From Streptacidiphilus fuscans (GTDB lineage: Bacteria > Actinomycetota > Actinomycetes > Streptomycetales > Streptomycetaceae), in contig NZ_JADPRT010000023.1 in the NCBI RefSeq assembly GCF_015690355.1, positions 1 to 64,000 on the forward strand: a stretch of DNA of 64,000 nucleotides, written 5' to 3'. Position 1 is the stretch's first letter; the number at the start of each line of letters is the position of its first letter. Positions 23,378 to 34,200 of this stretch are shown here, one piece after another. The notes beneath the pieces were generated by a model, which was given only the letters and a program-made list of their open reading frames with translations, did no database searches and was not told the DNA's origin. Made by a program: the position numbers and the translations under genes.

Positions 23378-24307
23378 TCAGCCCCGCACCAGCGCGCGGG
23401 CGAAGAACGCCAGGTTCGCGGGGCGCTCGGCCAGCCGGCGCACGAAGTACGCGTACCAGTCCACGCCGTACGGAAGGTAGACCCGGACGGTCTCGCCCGC
23501 CCCCGCCAGGCGGCGCTGCTCGTCCTCGCGCACGCCGTAGAGCATCTGGAACTCGTAGGCGTCCTGCGGGCGTCCCGCGCGGACGGCGAGGGCTCCGGCG
23601 ATCGCGATCAGCCGGGGGTCGTGCGTCGCCACCATGGGGTAGCCCTGACCCTCCATCAACAACCGCAGGCAGCGCACGTACGAGCGGTCCACCGCGTCCC
23701 GCTCCCGGTACGCGACGGAGTCCGGCTCGGCGTACGCGCCCTTGACCAGCCGCACGCGGCAGCCCGCGCCCAGGAGGTCGCGGCAGTCGGACTCGGTCCG
23801 GCGCAGGTACGTCTGGAGCACCACACCCAGCCACGGGAACGTGGCGCGCAGCGAGGCGGCGGTCTCCAGGGTGAGGTCGGTGGCGGTGTGGCCCTCCATG
23901 TCCAGGGTGACCGTGGTGCCGGCGGCCTGGGCCGCCTCGCAGATCGCCCGGACGTGTCCGCGCGCCAGCTCCGCGCCGTCGCGTCCGAGGCCCGCGCCGA
24001 GCGCGGAGAGCTTGACCGAGACCTCCGCCCGCCGCGCCAGCCCGGCGTCGTCCAGGGCGCGCAGCAGGCCCGCGTACTCGGCGGCGACGGCCGCGGCGTG
24101 GTCCTCGTCGACGGTGTCCTCGCCGAGGTGGTCCAAGGTGACCCGCAGGCCACGCGCCACCAGCCGGTCGGTCACGGCCACCGCCTCGTCGCGGGTCTCC
24201 CCCGCGACGAAACGTTCCACCACGGCCCGCCCACCGGGCGCGGCCACCACCGCCCGCTGCGCCTGCGGACTCCGCGCGGCGGCGAGCAGAACACGACGGG
24301 ACAGCAT
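23378..24307 (-). CDS. proline dehydrogenase (monofunctional PRODH)
   Basis: A 309-residue FAD enzyme oxidising proline to pyrroline-5-carboxylate at the membrane face. It shows the TIM-barrel motifs VSVKLSALG, VTLDMEGHTATDLTL, QTYLRRTE, RLVKGAYAEP and the C-terminal FQMLYGVREDE and VYLPYGVDWYAYFVRRLAERP. The last segment carries the substrate-binding Arg pair. Length is that of the one-domain bacterial type, without the P5C dehydrogenase found in PutA fusions. ATG 24307 lies 7 nt after a -10-like TAGCCT with no Shine-Dalgarno, so it is likely leaderless. proC follows on the same strand. Confidence 0.93.
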   Translation of the reverse strand: MLSRRVLLAAARSPQAQRAVVAAPGGRAVVERFVAGETRDEAVAVTDRLVARGLRVTLDHLGEDTVDEDHAAAVAAEYAGLLRALDDAGLARRAEVSVKLSALGAGLGRDGAELARGHVRAICEAAQAAGTTVTLDMEGHTATDLTLETAASLRATFPWLGVVLQTYLRRTESDCRDLLGAGCRVRLVKGAYAEPDSVAYRERDAVDRSYVRCLRLLMEGQGYPMVATHDPRLIAIAGALAVRAGRPQDAYEFQMLYGVREDEQRRLAGAGETVRVYLPYGVDWYAYFVRRLAERPANLAFFARALVRG

Positions 24308-24314
24308 GGGCCCA

Positions 24315-24320
24315 AGGCTA
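24315..24320 (-). promoter_or_regulatory. -10 element implying a leaderless transcript (proline dehydrogenase)
   Basis: TAGCCT on the minus strand ends 7 nt before ATG 24307; no Shine-Dalgarno is present. Confidence 0.5.
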
Positions 24321-24482
24321 GGGCCTCCCTGCGGGCCTGTCGTGCAGCCCCGGCAGGCCGCGCGCCGCACGGATCCCGGCCACGCCGTCATCCTGGCTGC
24401 GGGCCGTCATCCTGGCTGACTAGGGGCAAACTCAGGGAAGTCCCCTATGGCTTCCGGGCCGTCGGAGGCGCACCGTGGACAT

Positions 24483-24941
24483 ATGAGTAGTGGTGAGGTC
24501 AGCCGGCGCGAGTCCGGCACGCTTGCTGTCGCCTCGGCGTCGCGCGGTCCCTGGAAGACCGCGGCTGCCGTGGGCGCGGTCGGCGCAGGTGCAGCCGTGG
24601 CCGTCGATCTGATCACGTTGCACTGGTCGCTGAGCATCCTGGCCGGTCCGGCCAGCATCGGCCTGTTCCTCTTCTTCCTGGTCGGCGGCGCGGGCGCGGC
24701 GCTCACCAAGCGGGGTGGGGACCACCGGATCCGCCGCTGGGCCGCCGAGCACCCGTGGGAGGCCGCGCTCGCCCCTGCGGGCGCGCTGTGGGTGACCAAC
24801 GCGGTGACGGAGTTCGTCTTCAGCTCGTCCGGGATCCTGGGCAGCATCCTCACCGGGCTGTGGCACGCGGCGATCCTCTACGCCATAGTCGGCGTGGTCA
24901 GCAGCGTCGCGGGAGCCCGCCGGAAGTCCTCCGGGAGCTGA
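24483..24941 (+). CDS. small membrane protein, function unknown
   Basis: A 152-residue protein with a hydrophilic N-terminus, then hydrophobic segments at about 27-45 (AAAVGAVGAGAAVAVDLITL), 50-70 (LAGPASIGLFLFFLVGGAGA), and two near the C-terminus (about 95-145), ending in ARRKSSGS. Three to four membrane helices are predicted by eye. ATG 24483 is preferred over ATG 24447 because GGAGG lies upstream of it and the longer form adds an unlikely leader. It is conserved in position between proline dehydrogenase and the next gene in Streptomyces, as far as I recall, but no function is known. Confidence 0.75.
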   Translation: MSSGEVSRRESGTLAVASASRGPWKTAAAVGAVGAGAAVAVDLITLHWSLSILAGPASIGLFLFFLVGGAGAALTKRGGDHRIRRWAAEHPWEAALAPAGALWVTNAVTEFVFSSSGILGSILTGLWHAAILYAIVGVVSSVAGARRKSSGS

Positions 24942-25006
24942 CGATCTTGTCAGATTCTTAACCGATCACTCCGGCGCGGAGGTTTGGCCGTCGCCATACT
25001 GGCGCG

Positions 25007-26182
25007 GTGCCAGCGACAGACGATCAAGAGAAGGACCCGTTCGAGGGGCTGAAGCTCGACGAGGACTTCATCCAGGGGGCCGAGCACAAGGAGCAGTCCG
25101 CCCGTGCCCGGATGCTCTCGGCCAGGTGGAAGCACACGCCTCCGCAGGACACCGGGTGGCGGGCCCCGGTCACGCCGATCAGGCGTCGACGCCGCTGGCA
25201 GGTGCCGGTCTTCATGGTGCTCGCCGCCGGGCTGGTGCTGGCCAGCCTGAACGCCCGCGCGCTCCACGACTGGGCGCTCGGCAAGGCGCCGGGGGCGCAG
25301 GCGGCGGACAACGTCCAGGCCGCCCAGGCACCGGAGACGGCCCTGCCCACCGCCGCTCCGCCCACCGCGGCGGACCCGACCACGCCGACGCTGGAGCACC
25401 CGTTCGCCGGCTCCCCGGCGGACGCCTGGCCGGCCGGCGCGGCAGCGATCACGGTGCCGAGCGCGCACGCCGTCGGGGTGTACAGCGCGAGCACGGTCGC
25501 GGAGTACCTGGCACGCGCCAAGGAGTTCCTCGTCGACAGCAACCTCTCCCCGGACGTGGTCGGCGGCGGCTACCCGAGTGCCGCCCTGGGCCTGATCGAT
25601 CCGCTGGAGACCCAGCTGGTGGACCCGCTCCGCACCGATCTGGCGCATCCCTCCGCCAAGAACGACCCGACCGACATGTTCACCCGCTTCAACCCCGACC
25701 AGGCGCGGCTGATCGGCTCGGTGATCAAGGTCGAGGGTGAGCTGAGCTACGCGTCGGACGGACAGGGCGGGCTGAACATCCATGCCGACGTCACGTTCGT
25801 GTACCCGCTGCAACCCGGTCCGCACCCGGCTCCGTGGCTGACCGCGTCGCCGAGCGCCTCGGGGGCGGCGGTCCAGGCCTCACTGACGGACACCCCCGAC
25901 GACTGGGACGTGGCCCGCAGCATCATCCGGCGCATCGTCGACTTCGACGTGCCCGACGCGACCCACTGGCAGCACACCCCCGGCAAGCTGTGGATCACCA
26001 ACTACACCCCCGACATCGGCAACAGCGCCTGCGGGGTCAGCAACGGGTACATCAACCCGGAGTTCCCCAGCGTGGCCAACATGGACACCGCCACCCCGTC
26101 CGGCCCCGCCGAGGACCCGTACGACCGCAGCAAGCTCCCGGACACCAAGCGTCAGGGCTGCGGACAGCTCAGCCGCACCTGA
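25007..26182 (+). CDS. membrane-anchored extracytoplasmic protein, function unknown
   Basis: A 391-residue protein: cytosolic residues 1-65 (acidic, then RRRRR), one membrane helix at about 68-85 (VPVFMVLAAGLVLASL), an Ala/Pro/Thr linker to about 140, then an external domain of about 240 residues. Part of the domain (VIKVEGELSYASDGQGGLNI to DVTFVYPL) looks like a beta-rich cystatin- or NTF2-like fold. Two cysteines near the C-terminus may form a disulphide. The GTG 25007 start follows CATACT by 6 nt, a possible leaderless -10. I do not recognise a named family; similar single-pass proteins are common in Streptomyces at this site. Confidence 0.75.
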   Translation: MPATDDQEKDPFEGLKLDEDFIQGAEHKEQSARARMLSARWKHTPPQDTGWRAPVTPIRRRRRWQVPVFMVLAAGLVLASLNARALHDWALGKAPGAQAADNVQAAQAPETALPTAAPPTAADPTTPTLEHPFAGSPADAWPAGAAAITVPSAHAVGVYSASTVAEYLARAKEFLVDSNLSPDVVGGGYPSAALGLIDPLETQLVDPLRTDLAHPSAKNDPTDMFTRFNPDQARLIGSVIKVEGELSYASDGQGGLNIHADVTFVYPLQPGPHPAPWLTASPSASGAAVQASLTDTPDDWDVARSIIRRIVDFDVPDATHWQHTPGKLWITNYTPDIGNSACGVSNGYINPEFPSVANMDTATPSGPAEDPYDRSKLPDTKRQGCGQLSRT

Positions 26183-26216
26183 TCCGCGGCTGTCACTGCG
26201 GCGGTCACTGCGGCGG

Positions 26217-26744
26217 TCAGCGCTTGCGACCGCCGCCGGGCCGGGCCTTCTGCGGCTTGGGCTTGCGGCGGGCGTGGGCGGCCAGGGCCTGCTCGTAACG
26301 GGCGCGGAGGACGGATTCGCCCGGGGCCTCGACGAGGCTGCGGAAGAAGTAGGCGACCAGCGAGCCGACGAAGCCGACGATCATGGGCACGCCCATGGAC
26401 TTGTCGTCCTCCATCCAGCCGGACAGCGACTCCTTGCCACGGGCGAGGATGGTCCAGTTCCGCAGCGCGGCGATGCAGCTGCAGACGACGATCGCGAGGA
26501 CCATGACGGCCTCGACGAAGCCGCCGGTCTGGGCGATGAAGACGCCCTCCACCGCGAGCTGCATGACGTAGCCGCCGAGGAAGGCCGCGACCAGCGCGCC
26601 GATGCTGACCCCGACCCGGCGCAGCCAGTAGGCGCTCCCCCGCTCCACCCACGTGGTGCCGAACCAGCGGATCGGCTCGGGGGCGGGGGCGGTACTGGCG
26701 GAGTTCACAGGACTCTGGGCGGGGTTCTCGGCGCGCGGGGACAC
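26217..26744 (-). CDS. membrane protein, function unknown
   Basis: A 175-residue protein with four hydrophobic segments: RVGVSIGALVAAFLGGYVMQ, AVMVLAIVVCSCIAAL, and VPMIVGFVGSLVAYFFRSLV are the clearest. It ends in a strongly basic tail (ARRKPKPQKARPGGGRKR). The region between helices contains the acidic loop WMEDDKSM. GTG 26744 is my choice of start because it opens a polar leader of normal length; GTG 26786 is further up and overlaps the terminator hairpin. It converges with the gene ending at 26182. No family recognised. Confidence 0.68.
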   Translation of the reverse strand: MSPRAENPAQSPVNSASTAPAPEPIRWFGTTWVERGSAYWLRRVGVSIGALVAAFLGGYVMQLAVEGVFIAQTGGFVEAVMVLAIVVCSCIAALRNWTILARGKESLSGWMEDDKSMGVPMIVGFVGSLVAYFFRSLVEAPGESVLRARYEQALAAHARRKPKPQKARPGGGRKR

Positions 26745-26757
26745 CCTTCGATTATGC

Positions 26758-26786
26758 GTGGTCCGCCGGGTGGACCGGCGGACCAC
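26758..26786 (-). terminator. hairpin downstream of ilvD
   Basis: GTGGTCCGCCGG (26758-26769), the loop GTGGA, and CCGGCGGACCAC (26775-26786): a perfect 12-bp stem 28 nt past the ilvD stop on the minus strand. No T-run. Confidence 0.7.
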
Positions 26787-26813
26787 CCGGCTCAGCCCCG
26801 GATCAGCCCTGGA

Positions 26814-28664
26814 TCAACCGAGCTTCGAGACGTCGCGGACCGCGCCCTTGTCAGCGCTGGTGGCCATCGCGGCGTAGGCGCGCAGCGCGGCCGAGACCTT
26901 GCGCTCGCGGTTCTTCGGCGCGAAGACGCCGCCCAGCGCCTCCCGGCGCGCGGCCAGCTCGGCCTCGGGCACCAGCAGCTCGACGCCGCGGTTCGGGATG
27001 TCGATCCGGATCCGGTCGCCGTCCTGGACCAGCGCGATGATGCCGCCGGAGGCCGCCTCGGGCGAGACGTGGCCGATGGAGAGCCCGCTGGTGCCGCCGG
27101 AGAAGCGCCCGTCGGTGATCAGCGCGCAGGCCTTGCCCAGGCCGCGTCCCTTGAGGAACGAGGTCGGGTAGAGCATCTCCTGCATGCCGGGGCCGCCCTT
27201 GGGGCCCTCGTAGCGGATGACGACGACGTCGCCCTCCTTGACCTGCTTGGCGAGGATCTTCTCGACCGCCTCGTCCTGCGACTCGCAGACGACCGCCGGA
27301 CCCTCGAAGGTCCAGATCGACTCGTCGACACCGGCCGTCTTCACCACGCAGCCGTCCGCGGCCAGGTTGCCGTGGAGCACGGCCAGGCCGCCGTCCTTGG
27401 AGTAGGCGTGCTCGACGGAGCGGATGCAGCCGCCGGACGCGTCGGTGTCCAGCGTGTCCCAGCGCTCCGACTGCGAGAACGCCTCCGCGGAGCGGACGCA
27501 GCCGGGGGCCGCGTGCCACAGCTCGACGGCCTCGGCGGTCGGGGAACCGCCGCGCACGTCCCAGGTCTTGAGCCACTCGGCCAGCGAGTCGGAGTGGACG
27601 GTGTGGACGTCCTCGTTGAGCAGGCCGCCTCGGTGCAGCTCGGCGAGGATGGCCGGGATGCCGCCCGCGCGGTGCACGTCCTCCATGTAGTAGGTCGTGG
27701 TCGGCGCGACGTTCGGGGCGACCTTGGCCAGGCACGGGACCTTGCGGGAGAGCCGGTCGATGTCGTGGACGGTGAAGTCCACCTCGGCCTCCTGCGCGGC
27801 GGCCAGCAGGTGCAGGATCGTGTTGGTCGAGCCGCCCATGGCGATGTCCAGGGACATGGCGTTCTCGAACGCGGCCTTGGACGCGATCGCGCGCGGCAGC
27901 ACGGTCTCGTCGCCCTGCTCGTAATGACGCTTCGTCAGCTCCACCACCGTGCGGCCCGCGCGCTCGTAGAGGTCGCGACGGGCGGTGTGGGTGGCCAGCA
28001 CCGAGCCGTTGCCGGGGAGCGAGAGGCCGATGGCCTCGGTCAGGCAGTTCATCGAGTTGGCGGTGAACATGCCGGAACAGGAGCCGCAGGTCGGGCAGGC
28101 GTTCTCCTCGATCCGGCGGATGTCCTCGTCGGAGACGTTCTCGTTGACCGCGTCCGCGATGGCGTTGATCAGGTCGAGCTTGCGGACCGTGCCGTCGACC
28201 AGGGTGGCCTTCCCGGCCTCCATCGGTCCGCCGGAGACGAAGACCGTCGGGATGTTGAGCCGCAGCGCGGCCATCAGCATGCCCGGGGTGATCTTGTCGC
28301 AGTTGGAGATGCAGATCAGCGCGTCGGCGCAGTGGGCCTCGACCATGTACTCGACGCTGTCCGCGATCAGGTCGCGCGAGGGCAGCGAGTAGAGCATGCC
28401 GCCGTGGCCCATGGCGATGCCGTCGTCCACCGCGATGGTGTTGAACTCGCGCGGCACCGCGCCCGCGGCCTTGATCGCCGCGGAGACGATCCGGCCGACC
28501 GGCGCCAGGTGCGTGTGGCCGGGGACGAACTCGGTGAAGGAGTTGGCGACCGCGACGATCGGCTTGCCGATGTCCTCGCCGGCTACACCGGAGGCGCGCA
28601 TGAGAGCGCGCGCGCCCGCCATGTTGCGACCGTGGGTGACCGTTCGAGACCTGAGCTGCGGCAC
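26814..28664 (-). CDS. ilvD: dihydroxy-acid dehydratase
   Basis: A 616-residue cytosolic enzyme that dehydrates 2,3-dihydroxy-isovalerate and -methylvalerate in valine, leucine and isoleucine synthesis. The Fe-S cluster cysteines are visible in [10 protein letters not shown] and [27 protein letters not shown] and [20 protein letters not shown] are further signatures. Length and the three-cysteine pattern fit the 4Fe-4S or 2Fe-2S IlvD family. GTG 28664 is the start: AAGGAG lies 9 nt upstream, while the earlier in-frame TTG 28673 would touch the ribosome site. It is followed by a hairpin (26758-26786). Confidence 0.96.
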   Translation of the reverse strand: MPQLRSRTVTHGRNMAGARALMRASGVAGEDIGKPIVAVANSFTEFVPGHTHLAPVGRIVSAAIKAAGAVPREFNTIAVDDGIAMGHGGMLYSLPSRDLIADSVEYMVEAHCADALICISNCDKITPGMLMAALRLNIPTVFVSGGPMEAGKATLVDGTVRKLDLINAIADAVNENVSDEDIRRIEENACPTCGSCSGMFTANSMNCLTEAIGLSLPGNGSVLATHTARRDLYERAGRTVVELTKRHYEQGDETVLPRAIASKAAFENAMSLDIAMGGSTNTILHLLAAAQEAEVDFTVHDIDRLSRKVPCLAKVAPNVAPTTTYYMEDVHRAGGIPAILAELHRGGLLNEDVHTVHSDSLAEWLKTWDVRGGSPTAEAVELWHAAPGCVRSAEAFSQSERWDTLDTDASGGCIRSVEHAYSKDGGLAVLHGNLAADGCVVKTAGVDESIWTFEGPAVVCESQDEAVEKILAKQVKEGDVVVIRYEGPKGGPGMQEMLYPTSFLKGRGLGKACALITDGRFSGGTSGLSIGHVSPEAASGGIIALVQDGDRIRIDIPNRGVELLVPEAELAARREALGGVFAPKNRERKVSAALRAYAAMATSADKGAVRDVSKLG

Positions 28665-28703
28665 TGTTCTCAACTCCTTGGCTAGTGCCGTCGAGGGTAC
28701 GCC

Positions 28704-29588
28704 CTATGACCGCCCATCGGACACGCTGTCCGAGATGCGGTCACTTCCGCCGGGCGGGCCTGCCGGCGGAGTCGCGGGTGCGGCGGCGAGGTTGAGCCGG
28801 GTGAAGGCCAGCGCCTCGGCGAGGTCGGCCTCCCGTTCGACCGGCCCCGGTGCGCGCCGGGTGTTGACCTCCAGCACCACGTGCCCGTCGAAGCTGTTCC
28901 GCGCCAGCCTCTCCAGCAGCTCGGCGCAGGGCTGGTTCCCCCGCCCGGGGATCAGGTGCTCGTCCTTGGCCGAGCCGGACCCGTCGGCGAGGTGGACGTG
29001 GCCGAGCCGGTCGCCCATCCGGTCCAGCATGGCGAGGGCGTCGGCGCGCGAGGTCGAGACGTGGGAGAGGTCGATGGTGAAGTGGCGGTAGTCCTCGGTC
29101 GTCGGATCCCAGTCCGGCGCGTAGGCGGCGACCTCGCGGTCGCGGTAGCGCCAGGGGTACATGTTCTCCACGGCGAAGCGCACGTCCGTCTCGTCCGCCA
29201 TCCGCCACACGCCCTGCACGAACTCCCGCGCGTACTGGCGCTGCCAACGGAACGGCGGGTGCACGACGACGGTGCTCGCCCCCAGCTTCTCCGCGGCGGA
29301 GCGGGCCCGCTCCAGCTTCTGCCAGGGGTCCGTGCCCCAGACCCGCTGCGTGATCAGCAGGCAGGGCGCGTGCACGGCGAGGATCGGCACCTGGTGGTAG
29401 TCGGAGAGACGACGCAGGGCCTCGATGTCCTGGGAGACCGGGTCCGTCCAGACCATCACCTCGACGCCGTCGTAACCGAGCCGCCCCGCGATCTCGAACG
29501 CGGCGGCGGTGTTCTCCGGGTAGACGGAGGCGGTGGACAGCGCGACCTTTGCCTTGGGCACGAGGATGCACTCGTCGTCTCGGTTCAC
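28704..29588 (-). CDS. sugar phosphate isomerase/epimerase (AP-endonuclease-2 TIM barrel)
   Basis: A 294-residue TIM-barrel protein. Family features: [19 protein letters not shown] at the start, [48 protein letters not shown] and [21 protein letters not shown]. The Glu, Asp, His and Glu (VVLEVNTRR) match metal ligands of xylose-isomerase-like barrels. The start is unresolved: GTG 29588 gives the length usual for the Streptomyces family; GTG 29612, 29651 and 29657 are in frame, and the last two lie in repeat DNA. It lies just downstream of ppx and upstream of ilvD on the same strand. Substrate unknown. Confidence 0.85.
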   Translation of the reverse strand: MNRDDECILVPKAKVALSTASVYPENTAAAFEIAGRLGYDGVEVMVWTDPVSQDIEALRRLSDYHQVPILAVHAPCLLITQRVWGTDPWQKLERARSAAEKLGASTVVVHPPFRWQRQYAREFVQGVWRMADETDVRFAVENMYPWRYRDREVAAYAPDWDPTTEDYRHFTIDLSHVSTSRADALAMLDRMGDRLGHVHLADGSGSAKDEHLIPGRGNQPCAELLERLARNSFDGHVVLEVNTRRAPGPVEREADLAEALAFTRLNLAAAPATPPAGPPGGSDRISDSVSDGRS

Positions 29589-29649
29589 ATCGGTACCGCG
29601 TGCTTTCGCCACAGCAATCAGCTTAGAGAAGCGCTCCGGGCGAACGGGC

Positions 29650-29702
29650 ACTTGCACTCACCTCAGGGGCGCGGGGAACTGCGCGAGACACCACCCTGTG
29701 CG
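29650..29702. repeat. interspersed intergenic repeat, copy 5 (partial)
   Basis: Contains TTGCACTCACCTCAGGGGCG and GCGGGGAACTGCGCGAGA with the flank CACCACCCTGTGCGG, about half of the full element. The inverted closing half is replaced by the hairpin at 29703-29724. The two most upstream GTG codons of the isomerase frame lie in this copy. Confidence 0.75.
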
Positions 29703-29724
29703 GATTGCACTGCACAGTGCAATC
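29703..29724 (-). terminator. palindromic hairpin downstream of ppx
   Basis: GATTGCACTG-CA-CAGTGCAATC: perfect 10-bp arms around 2 nt, 17 nt past the ppx stop. It is AT-richer than other hairpins here. It could be a terminator or a protein-binding palindrome. Confidence 0.55.
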
Positions 29725-29741
29725 AGCCCATGTGCCCGGTC

Positions 29742-30677
29742 CTACTGGCCGGAGGCCAACCGGTCCAAGCGCCGCAGGATGACGCCCTCGCGCAGCGCCC
29801 ACGGGCAGATGTCCAGTTCGTCCACGCGGAAGAGGTCCATCGCGCCCTCGGCGACCAGCGCGCCGGCCAGCAGCTGTCTCGCGCGTCCCACCGAGACGCC
29901 CGGCAGCAGCACCCGCTGCTGCGTGCTCATCGCGGCCAGGCGCGGGACCCAGTCCTCCAGCGAGCTGCGGGTCAGCCGCCTCGGGACCAGCGGGCCGTCG
30001 GCCTCGCGGGCGGCGCCCGTTATCCGGGCGAGCTGCTTGAAGGTCTTGGACGTCCCCACGACGTGGTCCGGAGGACCCAGCCGGGAGACCTCCGCGACGG
30101 TGCGGGCGATCTCCGCCCGCACGTGCTTGCGGAGTTCGCGGACGCGCTCCGCGTCGGGCGGGTCGCCCGGGAGCCAGGAGGCGGTGAGCCGGCCCGCGCC
30201 GAGCGGCAGCGAGATCGCGGTGTCGGGCTGCTCGTCCAGGCCGCAGGCGATCTCCAGCGAGCCGCCGCCGATGTCGAGCAGCAGCAGTCGGCCGCTCGAC
30301 CAGCCGTACCAGCGGCGGGCCGCCAGGAAGGTGAGCCGGGCCTCGTCGCCGCCGGAGAGGACCCGCAGCTCGACGCCGGTCTCGTCGAGGACCCGCTTGA
30401 GCACCTTCTCGCCGTTGGTGGCCTCGCGGATCGCGCTGGTCGCGAAGGGCAGGACCTCCTCGACGCCCTTGTCCTCGGCGACCCGCATCGACGAGGACAC
30501 CATCTCCACCAGCCGCTCCACGCCGTCCTCGTGGATCGATCCGTCCACGTGCAGCAGCTCGGCAAGACGCAGCTCGATCTTGTGCGAGTAAGCGGGCAGC
30601 GGCGCAGCGCCCGGGTGTGCGTCCACCACGAGGAAGTGGACGGTGTTGGATCCCACGTCGAGTACGCCAAGTCGCAT
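29742..30677 (-). CDS. Ppx/GppA family phosphatase
   Basis: A 311-residue member of the actin-like ASKHA fold: exopolyphosphatase or guanosine pentaphosphatase type, acting on polyphosphate or pppGpp. Phosphate-binding loops are [20 protein letters not shown] at the N-terminus and [16 protein letters not shown] in the middle; the catalytic Glu is in [12 protein letters not shown]. At about 310 residues it is the short Ppx form with only domains I and II. ATG 30677 lies 8 nt after a -10-like TAGCGT with no ribosome site, so it is probably leaderless. The C-terminal [11 protein letters not shown] is conserved in the family. Confidence 0.9.
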   Translation of the reverse strand: MRLGVLDVGSNTVHFLVVDAHPGAAPLPAYSHKIELRLAELLHVDGSIHEDGVERLVEMVSSSMRVAEDKGVEEVLPFATSAIREATNGEKVLKRVLDETGVELRVLSGGDEARLTFLAARRWYGWSSGRLLLLDIGGGSLEIACGLDEQPDTAISLPLGAGRLTASWLPGDPPDAERVRELRKHVRAEIARTVAEVSRLGPPDHVVGTSKTFKQLARITGAAREADGPLVPRRLTRSSLEDWVPRLAAMSTQQRVLLPGVSVGRARQLLAGALVAEGAMDLFRVDELDICPWALREGVILRRLDRLASGQ

Positions 30678-30685
30678 AACTGCCC

Positions 30686-30691
30686 ACGCTA
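30686..30691 (-). promoter_or_regulatory. -10 element implying a leaderless transcript (ppx)
   Basis: TAGCGT on the minus strand ends 8 nt before ATG 30677; no Shine-Dalgarno is present. Confidence 0.45.
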
Positions 30692-30718
30692 CGCGATCGC
30701 CGCGCGGATCGTCGCCGG

Positions 30719-31228
30719 TCAGGGCAGGCCGGGCGGCGTCACGTGGGACACCTGGGCCGCGTGCCAGCCCGGCGCGACGCCGTTGGTGTCGCCCGGCTGG
30801 TCGCCCGCGTAGGTGTAGAGCGGGGCCCCGTCGTAGGTGACCTGGTCGCCGACGCCGTCCGGGCGCTGCGTCGCCGCCAGCGTCCCGGGGACGCCGGGCG
30901 GCAGGTGCAGCGAGGTGCCCGGGGTGGTCAGCAGCGGATGACGGGTGGTCAGGCAGCTTCCGGTGCACCCGAAGACGTGCGTCGACGGCTGGTCGCCGTC
31001 GAAGTGGTAGAGGACGAGACCGTCCAGGTCGCTGAGCACGCGGCCCTGGGTGTCGGTGTCGACGACCAGCACGGTGAACGGCGGCCCGGAGGAGGCGGGC
31101 GCCGGCATCGGCGCGGGCATGGGCGCGGGCGCGGCTCCGACGAGGGCGGGGACGAGCGCGACGGCGAGCGCGGCCATGGGCACCAGCCTGCGCCTCACAG
31201 GATGCCGGACGGGATGCGTGACGGGCAT
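30719..31228 (-). CDS. secreted protein with two lipoprotein_15-type repeats
   Basis: A 169-residue exported protein. Signal peptide: basic [10 protein letters not shown], then a hydrophobic core ending near VGA; there is no lipobox cysteine. After a Pro/Met linker ([11 protein letters not shown]) come two repeats of the type seen in PF03640 proteins: [20 protein letters not shown] with a CTGSC pair, and [16 protein letters not shown] near the C-terminus. Members are often haem or quinone associated secreted proteins of unknown function. It lies 18 nt from the large secreted protein ending at 31247 on the same strand and may share its transcript. Confidence 0.82.
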   Translation of the reverse strand: MPVTHPVRHPVRRRLVPMAALAVALVPALVGAAPAPMPAPMPAPASSGPPFTVLVVDTDTQGRVLSDLDGLVLYHFDGDQPSTHVFGCTGSCLTTRHPLLTTPGTSLHLPPGVPGTLAATQRPDGVGDQVTYDGAPLYTYAGDQPGDTNGVAPGWHAAQVSHVTPPGLP

Positions 31229-31246
31229 TGCGGCCTCCTCGGCCCC

Positions 31247-34200
31247 TCAGTATTTGATCGTAACGCCGCTGACGGAGTGGACGTCGGTGCTCGCACCGGT
31301 GCCCCCGGTGAAGCCGACCCGGACGTCGGTCGGCAGGGTGACCTTCACCGCGATCACCTGCTTGCCGCCGACGGAGACCAGCAGGGTGCCGTTGGACACC
31401 GTCACCGTGACCGCGACCGGGCCCGAGCGCAGCTTGGGGATCGCGCTCGACGTGGCCGCGTAGACGAGGTGCCCGGCGGTCGAGCCGACGGTGACCCCGA
31501 CGAAGTTGGCCGAGGGGTTCGTCGGGTCCTTGTAGGTGTCCAGGGCGACCGCGACGCCGGGCAGGCCGAGCCAGCCGAGTCCGCCGCCGTCGGCGCCCAG
31601 GGAGGCCGGCCCGCGCTTGCTCGCGTCGAGCATCGCGAAGGTCAGGCCGTCGGCCCCGGTCCCGCCGCCGATCGTGGCGGTGAAGGTCGCCGCCAGATTG
31701 GCGGACGGGACGGCGGTGGACTGGAAGTCCGATCCGGCCTGGTCGGGCTTGGCCGGGGTGAGCTGGAGCGTGGTGCCGACCATCGTCGCCGAGCCGTTGC
31801 GGACCCAGCCATTGGGTCCGGGCGGCGGGACCGCGTAGGCGGGGGCGGTGATCGCGGCGTTCCTGACCGTGTGAATGTCCGTCAGCGCCCCCGTCCCGCC
31901 GGTGAAGGCGAGGAACGCGGCGGGCGGCAGCGAGGCGACCGAGGTGGCGAAGAGCCGGACGCCGTCCACGGTGACCGTCACCGTCCGGCCGCTGACCTGG
32001 ACACCGACGGTGTGCGGTCCGCTGCGCAGGTTCGGGACCTTCGTGCTGGTCGCCGCGTAGGTCAGCCCGTTGGCGTTGGAACCAGTGGCCAGGCCGACGA
32101 AGTTGTTCGACGGGTTGGCCGCGTTCTTGTAGGTGTCGAGGGTGACCGCGACGCCCGGCAGCGGGGCCCAGCCGAGGTATCCGCCCGGCTGTCCGACGGC
32201 GGTCGGGGTGACCCTGGCCGGGTCGAGCAGGGCGAAGGAGAGCCCGTCGGCCCCCGTGCCGCCGCCGATGACCGCGGTGAAGGTGGCGTTCAACCCATTG
32301 GTGACCACCGGGACCGGGAAGACGGCGGAACCAGCCTGCCGGGCCAGCGCCTGGGTCAGGTCGAGGTCGCCGCCCGAGACCGACGCGGAGCCGTTCAGCT
32401 GCCAGCCGCCCGCGCCGGGGTCGGGCACGACGATCCCGCCGGACGGCTGCGTGCCGGTGCCGGTCAGGGTCTCGGGCTGCGGGCCGTTCCCGTCGTCGGA
32501 GGTGATCTGGTAGACGCCGGTGAAGCTGCCGGTCGACGTCGGCGAGAAGGTGACGCTCTGGTGCACCACCGCGCCCGGGTCCAGCTCCTGGCCCTCGCTG
32601 ATCGGGGCCGTGGCGAGGAAAGGCGCGGCGGGCGGCGCGGCCTTGGTGATGGTGAGCGGGATGTTGCCGGTGTTGCTGATGTCGAAGGTCAACGTCTTGG
32701 AACTGCCGATCGGCACGGACCCGAACGAGGTCGTGGTCGGGGTGATCGTCAGGTGCGCGGCCCCGGTCACCGCGCTGCCGGTGAGCGGGACCGTCGCCGT
32801 CCCGTCCGGGCCCACCACACTGAGCGAGCCGGTGTCGCCGGACGACGCGGCCGTCGGCGCGTAGGTCACCTGGACGGTCACCGACTGCTGCGGCTGCACC
32901 ACCGTCCCGGACGCGGGCAGCCCGGACGCGGAGAAGGGGGCGCTGGGCGCGGACGTCGAGGTCACCGTCTCGGCGGAGGTGCCGGTGTTGGTGATGCTCA
33001 CGCCCAGGGTGTTCGTGGTGCCGGTGGCGACCTGGCCGAAGTCGAGGGAGGCAGGGAAGGCGGTGAAGCCGGGCCGGGTGCCGTAGCCGGTCACGCCGAA
33101 GCCGATGGTGGCGGTGGTCGCTCCGGTCTTCACCGTGAAGCTGACCACCCCGCTGGCCGGTCCGGGAGCGGTCGGGGCGAAGGTCAGCGGCACCGAGTAA
33201 CTCGCCCCGGCGGTGAGCGACTTGGGCAGCCCGCTCGGCGCCGCGGTGAAGGGGCTGCCGGTGGGGGTGGTCACGGCGGTGACGGTGGCCGTCTGGGTGG
33301 CCCGCACGGTCAGCGTCCCGGCCCCGGTCGTGCCGACGGCGACGTTGCCGAGCGCCGCCGGGGAGCCGATCAGCGCCGACGCGGCGGGCAGGCCGAAGGC
33401 GAGCACGTGCCCGTCACGGGTGCCGACGTAGACCCGGCCGCCGCTCGTCGCGGGCACCGAGAACTTGGACGCGGTCCCGATCGGCGTCGACCAGAGCAGG
33501 TGCATCGAGCCGCTGTTCGGCACCGCGTCGTAGGCGCGCAGCTGGCTGTTGGCGCCGTTGCTGCCGTCCGCGTAGACGGCCCAGACGGTCGCCGAGCCGG
33601 GCGTGGTCCCGTCCGAGGTGATCACCGGCGAGCCGGAGGTGTAGCCGAAGGTCTCCGGGCTCGCCCCGGCCGGGGTCAGCGTCGGGTTGCCACTGCCGTT
33701 CAGCCCGAACTGGAAGGCGCGCAGCGGTCCGCGCGACCCGATCTCGTAGACGTAGCCGCCCCCGCCGCCGTAGGCCGCCGGGTGCCCCCAGACGCCCTCG
33801 AACGGGCCGGTGACGCCGAGCACCGCGTCACCGCCGCCGGGGCCCTGGTCGTGTCCGCCCAGGTTGTCCCGGTCCAGCAGGAAGACCCGGCCGTCCTTGC
33901 CGACCTGGACCAGCAGGTGCGGGTGGGCGGAGCTGGCCCCGAAGGGCGAGGCGGGCAGCGCCACCGGTCCGCCGGAGCCGAAGTCGGCGTCGTCCTGGTC
34001 CAGGGTGGGCGCGTTGGACGGGCTGAAGAAGTCCTGGGCGTGCAGCGAACCGTCGCTGTTGACGCCGAGTCGGATCACGGACTCGGACAGCTGCCCCGGC
34101 GGCCTGCTGCCCGGGTCGGGCGCGGGCGACATCCCGTTGCCGGTGGAGAAGAGGATCCGGCCCGACCCGTCGGAGACCAGCCCGCCGCCCGACTGCCAGA